Positions 57,478-64,000 of a DNA stretch of 64,000 bases are shown one piece after another (the first letter of the stretch is position 1; every line of letters starts with the position of its first letter). Both the position numbers and the translations under genes were made by a program. Origin of the DNA: Cymbidium sinense (lineage: Eukaryota > Streptophyta > Magnoliopsida > Asparagales > Orchidaceae); contig CM038221.1 in the NCBI GenBank assembly GCA_021442155.1, forward strand, positions 44,835,648-44,899,647, in the 5' to 3' direction. The notes beneath the pieces were generated by a model. It made no database searches. It worked only from the letters and a program-made list of their open reading frames with translations, and was not told the origin of the DNA.

Positions 57478-59165
57478 CATAAGTTTGGTGATTTCGTTCT
57501 ATGACCGCAATCGCTGGTTTAAGGTTCTTTCTTCTCAGATCACCGCTTGAAATATTAGATGTTAGCATTCAAGTCGAGCGCTTAAAGATATTTCGAGATA
57601 ATTGTTGATGCGAGATGAAGTTTTACGGATGCCTATTCGCCACAATCAAACCGTGATGCATCCATGAAGCAAAGACTGATCCGATGTCGCATCAACTAGT
57701 TGGTCGATACAGGAAGGGGAAGCTATCTTTGGGCATGCACCATCAAGGTCGTAGTCGATGCACATTCTCCAGTGAACTGCTGGCCTTCGACCAACACCAC
57801 GCTAGCCAACCGTGTAGACTTCGAATGAACTGACTTCCATAAGTTTGGTGATTTCTTGTTCTATGACCGCAATCGCTCGTAAGCTTTCTTTTCTTCAGAC
57901 ACCTTGTAGGTTGAGTCAACTTTGAGGGAGGCGTAATGACTTTCGGTCAATGCCCGTAATATCGATGCGCTGCAAAGATATCTTGATTTTACGCAGAAAA
58001 AATCTACACGATCGATTTCATCAGACGCGAACGATCCCACCATCACCTTCGCATGGATCAACTTCGAGATAGAAGACAAATTACATCTTCAACCTGAGAA
58101 GCCCTTTCGAGGCATCCTCATCTCGTAGGTCTTCTCGATGTTGAGGGTTACCGACGAAATGGTCGGCTTGTTGATATAGACGCCAGGTTATCTCGCTGAT
58201 TCCCACTTACCATGCCGATGCCACCGGTGTCGGAATTTCATCATGAGGTGAGGCACGATGTGATCGCTAATATAGCCGGAAAGGTCTCCCAAATATTGCA
58301 TTGTACACGGACTGACTTGACTACAATAAATTGTATCAAGCGGCGGTTGTCGGGAAATTCTCCAAGAGTTACGAAGACCGATTGTCCCTTCCACTAATAC
58401 CGCATCAAATCCAAGGACCGCCGCTGTTGAAGCTTCTCTATACCCATGCTAAGGAAAGTGGAGTAAAAAAGAACATCAACCAACTCCCATTGTCGATCAA
58501 TATATTTTAATATTGAAGCATGGATCACCGACCGACATGAGGGGATCATGTGGGATGCGGCCTCTAGATCTAAATCATCAAAGGTGATAGAATGGTCAAC
58601 CCGAGACTTCTTCGCTCGCTCTTAAAGGGCTGGCAATGAATATTTGGCTGACACTCTCCCCTCCGCATCTTCTCACCGCCATGCCTTCCGAGTCGGTTGC
58701 CCTCAAAGATTTGGACGAATGGTTGGTTTTGTATAAAACGCCTAGATACCCCGACGACGCTTTTCAATCTTCTCCTTCAGCAGGTCGGTGAAAGTGGCGT
58801 AATTCTCTTGATTTCCACCTGTGCTTTAAAGGTCATTACCTGACGCTATCCTCTTCCCGACAAGGATGTTCGCATGACGGTTGAGAGTCAGATATTTCCT
58901 CTCTCGATTAAGTCATCCGAGGTCGCTTTCAGGAGGTTTTGGGGAGGTTGCTTCTTCTTTTTCTAAGATGTTTGAACGCCACCTTGGGAACCTTCTTCCG
59001 CTTGTCGCTGGTTCAAATCAAGGAGCACCGAGAAATTTCGGAAGATTTGTGCCTCTATTCGTGACCAGATAGGAATGGACCGTCCGCATTAATGATGAAT
59101 AGAAGTATCCCCGTCGGAGTCCTCCGAGAGCACGCTCAAAAGTTCCTGGATCTACTCCCTGATTT
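57478..59165 (-). pseudogene. Mosaic gag-PR-RT fragment, mostly minus strand
   Basis: Directly after the plus-strand LTR comes minus-strand RT start text (57478-57545). It is followed by a short plus-strand RT piece (about 57590-57650, gttgatgcgagatgaag, atgcctattcgccacaatca), then minus-strand RT (57650-57905), protease/linker (57905-58570) and gag C-terminal part (58570-59165). The phrase cataagtttggtgatttc occurs at both 57478 and 57838. A non-functional rearranged fragment of an element 5-like copy. Confidence 0.7.
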
Positions 59166-59169
59166 CTTC

Positions 59170-59485
59170 GCAGAGAGAACCTCGAAGTTGGCAATCCTCT
59201 AGACGCTTTATATAGTTAACATCGCCGAAAAGTAACGCTCATAAACAACCTTGATAAGTTGGCAACTCTATAGACAACTTTCTTTCCATAACAAAGTTAA
59301 CATCATCGTAAACGCCCATACACAACCTAGATAGATCGAGAGAGGCTCGAGAGAACCTCTATAAATATATTCCGCAAGTTTGTCATCAAGTAACGCCGGT
59401 AATGATCTGAATAGATCAATTACCTAAAGGGATTCCCGATGATCTCTTCTACGCAAATCTTTATCATCGAGTACGCTTTGACACA
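59170..59485 (+). repeat. Spacer-array fragment, plus strand
   Basis: Joined to the minus gag fragment at a shared aag (cctcgaag / ataagttggcaatcc). It contains monomers A and B and the TATA-bearing variant cctctataaatatattccgc at 59355-59374, as at 50060-50140. Confidence 0.78.
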
Positions 59486-59599
59486 CAACTCTGGAAATAT
59501 TCACAAATAATTTTTATGGATTGTTAATACTTCGTAACATACAAGTACAATCAATCGTAAATAATATACAACATCAACAACCAACATAAAGGAATTACA

Positions 59600-60762
59600 A
59601 CTACAGCCTTGATGGTCTCATCAAGATGATGAAGAACTATCTCGAAGTCATCCGCTCGCCGAAGGGTCTGGGAAGCGGCTAGAAAGGACTCCACAGCCTC
59701 CTAGGAGCACGCCAACCGTGTCCCCTTCAAGCCCTGATGAAGCCTTCATCAACACACCGCCGCCTCCAAAGCCTTCACCTCTACATCATACACGGGTCTC
59801 CGCCTCCTCAACGATCCTCAGATGGATACTCTTGAAGGTCGCCGAAGTTCTTGAAGTCCTCCATGGCTCATGATCTGCTCCCGCTTCTACCCGAGATCCT
59901 CTTTCTCCAGACCAGAATCCTGCTTCTTGCCTCAAGACTAAACCTTCTAAAAGATCTTCGGATCCTCATGAGCAACCAACCTCGCTCTAGCCTCCACTAA
60001 TTCATCCCGAGTCCGCTTCAACTTAAAAGAAAGAGAAGAGTCGCCAACTGGTCCCAGATTCATCAAGTTGATTCTCCAACACGACATCTTTTTACTTTCT
60101 CCACATACCGCTTCTTATATTCACCATGGAGAAACTTGACCTTCAGAACTCAATTCCACTATTCAAAGACAATGTTCATTTTGAAGTCAAGTTCTTGCTT
60201 CTTCAAGATTCAAATAAGAAAAATTACGTTAAGCACCGTGAAATGGAAAATAAAAGATGATGAACGAAAGAAGGATTGTTACCGCTTCGATCGACGACTT
60301 TAGAATGATTCAACACGCCCTCGTGAATGAAGATCCTTGAGGACGACTACTCGGGCACTTTTCGCATCTCGACATCTTCTTCCTTTTCCTCTTCTCTAGA
60401 GACGTCCTCACGGAAGAAGCCGAGGACGCTAGATCTACTGAAACCTCTTTGTCTTTCAACACAATCGCATAAGACCGCCGTTGAATAAAAGCCCCGCCAA
60501 CAAAATTCCTCCTCGACAAATCTGGATATATCGAATCTCAAATCAAGATCTTCAATATTCGAATTTCGCCGTCGCAGGATATCTTCATCACCAACTCAGG
60601 GAATGGGTAAATTTCGCCATTCCTCGAGAAGACTCACATTCTTCACAAAAGAATCGCTTGCCCAACTCTTGGGAGGATCCTTCGTCCGAGGTCAAGTAGA
60701 CTCGCAGTGATACACCATGTGCATCGCAGTAAACTTGCACATCCGTCATCAAGAGGTCGGCG
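59600..60762 (-). pseudogene. Antisense ORF (aORF), second copy
   Basis: Minus-strand coding relic homologous to 21270-22870. From its N-terminal side (60755 downward): MCKFTAMHMVYHCES, then DPPKSWASDSFVKN with EEWRNLPIPELV, matching MCKFT...DPPRNWSNGFFFVKN...WRRLNDLPDPLL in element 1. Next is a SRRNFVGGAFIQ block (about 60520-60485), an acidic/basic low-complexity stretch near 60390-60420, and a coiled coil with LKRTRDELVEARARL near 60025-59980, matching VKHTRDEPIEVRAET. The start is cut at an inverted junction near 60762. Stops are present. The role of the protein in the element is unknown. Confidence 0.75.
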
Positions 60763-60764
60763 TC

Positions 60765-60833
60765 ACGCCGCCTCAAAATGCCTTGAGATTCGCGGTTGAC
60801 ATTAATTTTCTCGAGGACGATCAAGTTCTCTAT
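60765..60833 (-). repeat. LTR start fragment, minus strand
   Basis: gcctcaaaatgccttgagattcg and the tcgaggacgatcaag segment match the first ~70 bp of LTRs at 48180 and 49108. It is joined to the plus-oriented aORF region with nothing between. Confidence 0.7.
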
Positions 60834-61490
60834 TTTTGGGTGACATTATCTCCATCCAAAAATATATGTCAAATACTTGAAAATAGCAAATTCTTCAATG
60901 AAATTTGAGAGTCCATCAATCAAGATATCAGAGAACGATCTTCATAGAGCACAAGATTATGACTATGGAAGTGCGGCCGCAAATATGTGTAAGTATGCGC
61001 GGGCGTGAGATTTCGAGATTACGGATCGATCCGGAATCAGAGCTCGCTGGTCGTACGGGTGGTGCCAATGCATACATACAAGATAGTCGCCGCTACATGG
61101 CCGCTACAACGGGTCACCGCTCGGCTGGTCGTGGGATCTGACGCTGGTCGAACGGGTCGATGCGGGTCGGAATCACCGGTATCGAACGCTGGTCGCGGCG
61201 CTCGGTTGCCAGCGAAGCGGGCGACCAAATGGGCTGGCTGGCGTATCGTCTGGCTGGGCGGTTTCACCACGCATGAAGGTCACCATACCGGATCGCTTGG
61301 CTGATGCGGATCCGACGGTTTACCGGAGATGCTACATGCTGGCGCATGGGAGCGCTGGCAGGCGCTACGGTTTATACGAAGGGCTGGTAATATGCTGAAG
61401 GCTACATGCTGCCAGATACATGCTGCCATGGGAACGAACGGATTTTGACTGGCTTTTGATTTGAGCTGTTTTGACGCTTTTGCCCTAGAA
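60834..61490 (-). other. 3' untranslated segment, minus strand
   Basis: Polypurine relic (tatttttgggtgacattatc on plus) followed by gagagtccatcaatcaagat and gagatttcgagattacggat, as at 42921-43545. The part 61040-61430 is CG-rich with ggtcg and gctgg words. Frames in it are not conserved. Confidence 0.65.
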
Positions 61491-61507
61491 GGGGTCTATA
61501 AAACCCC
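61491..61507 (+). promoter_or_regulatory. Antisense TATA box, 61.5-kb copy
   Basis: ggggtctataaaacccc, a perfect 17-base match to the reverse complement of 55902-55918, followed by tttttctcatctcctcttct. Confidence 0.65.
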
Positions 61508-61534
61508 TAGGGCTAAGAGGAAAGACACATTTTT

Positions 61535-61735
61535 CTCATCTCCTCTTCTCCTCTAGAGTGCATACTCCCCGCGGAGTTTGCACTTTTGATCTCCTCTTCT
61601 CCTCTTAGAGTGCATAGCCTGGTGGGAGTTTGGGCACCTTTTGATCTCCTTTACCTCTTCATCTCCACCAAGCCAGTGCATAGCCCTCCGGTGGGAGTTT
61701 GGGCACTCTCCGGAATAATTTTCATCTCGAAGAAA
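61535..61735 (+). repeat. 65-70 bp repeat, 61.5-kb copy
   Basis: Three units: ctcctcttctcctctagagt, gcatactccccgcgg; gcatagcctggtgggagttt; gcatagccctccggtgggag. Same as 43570-43800. Confidence 0.78.
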
Positions 61736-61739
61736 AGGC

Positions 61740-62352
61740 CAACCTACTTGACAGACCGCTCCGGAGGCGATGAAGGAGACGATAACCGAGACTGGGTTAA
61801 CGATGACGACGACGATGGTGGCCGCCATATATCTGCCGACTAGAATGATGGTGATCGGCGCCAGAATTAAGTAGGATGACCCGATGATGGTGGTGACCGC
61901 GAAGATTGCCGACGAGGTCGCTGTGAAGGACCGCCATCGCCAGAATGACAATGGTCGACGCCGACGGGGTGTGGTGCAAACGAACTCGGAGACCAGAGTT
62001 TACCCGCACATAAGCCGCCCATACAAGGAAGATTGCTCCGGATGGTCGGCGCAGCAGGACCGCATCTGCGAAGGCGCACCTGGGCCACGATAGCCGCGAT
62101 GACCGCGAGCAGATGACCGGCGATTGCGGAGATAATCAGGAGATTGGTTTGGTGATGGCGGTGGATGACCGGGCGATTTATTCGGATTTGCGGTGACTGG
62201 CATACGGCGCGATGACCGGGCGATATATTGCGGATGACCGCGAAGATTGCCAGATAACCGAGATGCGGATGGCCGGTGATGACCGGCGATTTGCGGGCGC
62301 GTTACCGACGGACTTTGACCTATCCAATTGTCGAGTGTGTGCTCGGCGACGC
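61740..62352 (-). repeat. CpG-rich cryptic repeat up to gap
   Basis: gatgaccgcgaagattgccg, gatgaccgggcgat and similar words at about 25-40 bp intervals, on the same side of the antisense TATA as in elements 5 and 6. Runs into the N gap. Frames here are low-complexity and rejected as genes. Confidence 0.65.
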
Positions 62353-62452
62353 NNNNNNNNNNNNNNNNNNNNNNNNNNNNNNNNNNNNNNNNNNNNNNNN
62401 NNNNNNNNNNNNNNNNNNNNNNNNNNNNNNNNNNNNNNNNNNNNNNNNNNNN
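62353..62452. other. Scaffold gap (100 N)
   Basis: Exactly 100 N. Base composition switches from CpG-rich retroelement DNA to AT-rich R1 sequence across it. Confidence 0.99.
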
Positions 62453-63186
62453 TTTATTTTTTGAAGCGACCCTTAAGCATCATCCCTACAAAAAAATAAT
62501 ATTAGGCTATCAATGGCTAACATCTTTGTCTCGATCCACATTCTAACATCTAATCTAAAACATTACATCATAAAACAAAATCATCATTACATACACCCTC
62601 TAAAGCTAGAAGTGTTGACTTAACATTCTAATATGTGTGCTTTAGGCTTTATGTGGTATGCCTTAGCTAGGTATTTGAATTATGATTTCCTAAGTTTTGA
62701 AATTGTTTAAATCAACATGATTGATGGTTTTATTTTAAGCTGTTTAAAGGTTTGCAAATTTTAATTTGTATTTTGTTTTATTTCATTTGATTTACACTTA
62801 GCATCTAAATGTTGTAAAGAAAAGAAAGAGGCTTAACCTCCTTCATCCCTACCCTAAGTTGTTTTCTAAAGCACATTTTTATGATTTAGTTTCTTTTAGT
62901 GAATGATTTATTAAATATTTTATTAATCTTAAGTTTAGGTTAACCTTAAAGAATCCTATTCAACATGAAAGGCATCTTAAGATTAATGTGATTGAATTAC
63001 AATCACATAGAATATGGTGAACCATTCCTTTTCATCACCCATAACATGCATATGACTTAACACTTAATATACCTACACATACAATACATTTTGGCATACT
63101 TAAATGATTATGAATGCATTATGTTTTAGTAGAAAAGGGGAATTTTATTTTCTAATCACATACACATACACATGTATAAAAGATGT

Positions 63187-63290
63187 AAGTAAGTACATGT
63201 CATTGTTTAAACTAGAGGCGAGATAATCAAATGACCTCCTTGGGTACTTAAAGTCTTATTCTTGGGATGTCCAAACTATATACTTGTTAT
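63187..63290 (-). repeat. R1 module A, copy A4
   Basis: gtacatgtcattgtttaaac, taatcaaatgacctccttgg and gggatgtccaaactatatac; inverse of A3. Confidence 0.75.
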
Positions 63291-63427
63291 TTTTTAATAT
63301 ATATGAATGTATATATAACTATAAGAATGAGAATCATGTAAAAGATTGTATTTTTGGTTGAATTGTTTATACATGCAAAATAAAGCTCTATCTAAATTAT
63401 AATACAAATATACTTAGGAATAAAATT

Positions 63428-63535
63428 AAAAAAGTATGTGTTGTTGTTAACTAGGGAGGTGAGATAATCAAATGACCTTCTTGGGGTTACTTAAAATCTC
63501 GTATTCCCGGGATGTCCAGACTATATACTTATTAT
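63428..63535 (-). repeat. R1 module A, copy A5
   Basis: gtatgtgttgttgttaacta, taatcaaatgaccttcttgg and gggatgtccagactatatac; nearly the same as A4. Confidence 0.78.
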
Positions 63536-63600
63536 CATTCAAATATATGTAAATCCATATATGAATATAGAAAAAAAGGCACTACCTCACATACTTAAGC

Positions 63601-64000
63601 TATAAACACATGCAAATCTTATATATACTCATAACTACTACAATTCAAAATGTTACTATTAATTTATAACTTTTGAAGAAAATAATTTTAGATTTATTAG
63701 TGATAATATAGATATAATAAGATTAAGCAATACATGCAATTTTACATAAGTAAATTTCATTTGATTTTGAAAATATGAATGCATGATATCACGTGACATA
63801 CAATATTTGAGCTAATTTAAAAGGATTAGCCAAACATTTCCACATAATTTATTCAACTACATTAATTCCTAAGGACAATCACATCAAATAAAATCATTTA
63901 AAGAAAATTAAATCTTTTTATACATTTGATTTTAGATTTGATTAAACTTAAAGAGGAGAGATCATTTGCTATTTTCCATCCCATTCACATGTCAATAATT
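63601..64000. other. AT-rich DNA to window end
   Basis: AT-rich sequence. Probably continues R1, but no further landmark can be matched. No gene seen. Confidence 0.5.

Larger units (their letters stand above)
62453..63600 (-). repeat. Dispersed repeat R1, copy 3 (inverted)
   Basis: Reverse complement is collinear with about 7000-8150. It has two module-A words (63428-63535 and 63187-63290, 240 bp apart as in copy 2), a cctaaacttaagattaa segment near 62930, and ggcataccacataaagccta near 62640, matching 8049 and 4903. Confidence 0.65.

Noticed and set aside
62000..62340. Possible high-GC bacterial insertion or contamination
   Set aside because: The sequence is the same CpG-rich repeat that follows the antisense TATA box in elements 5 and 6.

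Overview
The window is plant nuclear DNA: AT-rich, full of degenerate repeats, with no bacterial gene layout. It carries one recognisable host-type gene relic (a subtilisin-like protease). Everything else I can identify is transposable-element sequence, mostly Ty3/gypsy LTR retrotransposons. The gag-PR-RT-RNaseH-IN order, a primer-binding site resembling GCGCCGTCTGTGGGAA, and an extra antisense ORF behind pol place them in the Tat/Ogre-type lineage. I cannot name the species. Two 100-N scaffold gaps (9259-9358 and 62353-62452) divide the window.

Left flank (1-9258) and right flank (62453-64000) are AT-rich. They share one dispersed repeat family, here called R1: two diverged direct copies on the left and one inverted copy on the right. 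9.4-14.7 kb holds unassigned repeat-like DNA, including a 1.5-kb G/T-skewed block. 14.7-25.2 kb is a near full-length but decayed element (element 1): LTR, gag, PR, RT, RNase H, IN, a short array, an antisense ORF (aORF), a 90-bp tandem repeat, an antisense TATA box, a polypurine tract and the second LTR. 25.2-29.2 kb is a related element without coding capacity (element 2), and 29.4-31.9 kb an inverted, rearranged relative (element 3). 32.2-33.7 kb (minus) is a 5'-truncated, frameshifted subtilase. 34.1-34.8 kb ends in a hAT-type terminus. 34.9-39.8 kb is a second non-coding LTR element (element 4), followed by a solo LTR at 40.5-41.3 kb and a 112-bp (TA)n tract.

42.2-62.35 kb is a CpG-rich mosaic of a second LTR subfamily. 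Element 5 (minus, 42.2-48.2 kb) and element 6 (plus, 51.1-57.5 kb) both keep gag, PR and only the start of RT, and both pass from the same RT codon into a dimeric ~165-bp tandem array. Around them lie tandem LTRs, inverted fragments and a second copy of the aORF (minus, 59.6-60.76 kb).

The most interesting signal is the antisense module of these elements. Two independent copies encode a protein with a conserved MCKFT...DPP(K/R)xW...FVKN block and a coiled coil. Six element copies keep a symmetrical GGTCTATAAAACC-type TATA box facing that ORF. A 90-bp (30-codon) repeat array lies between box and ORF in element 1. Family assignments are from recognised motifs only; no search was run.
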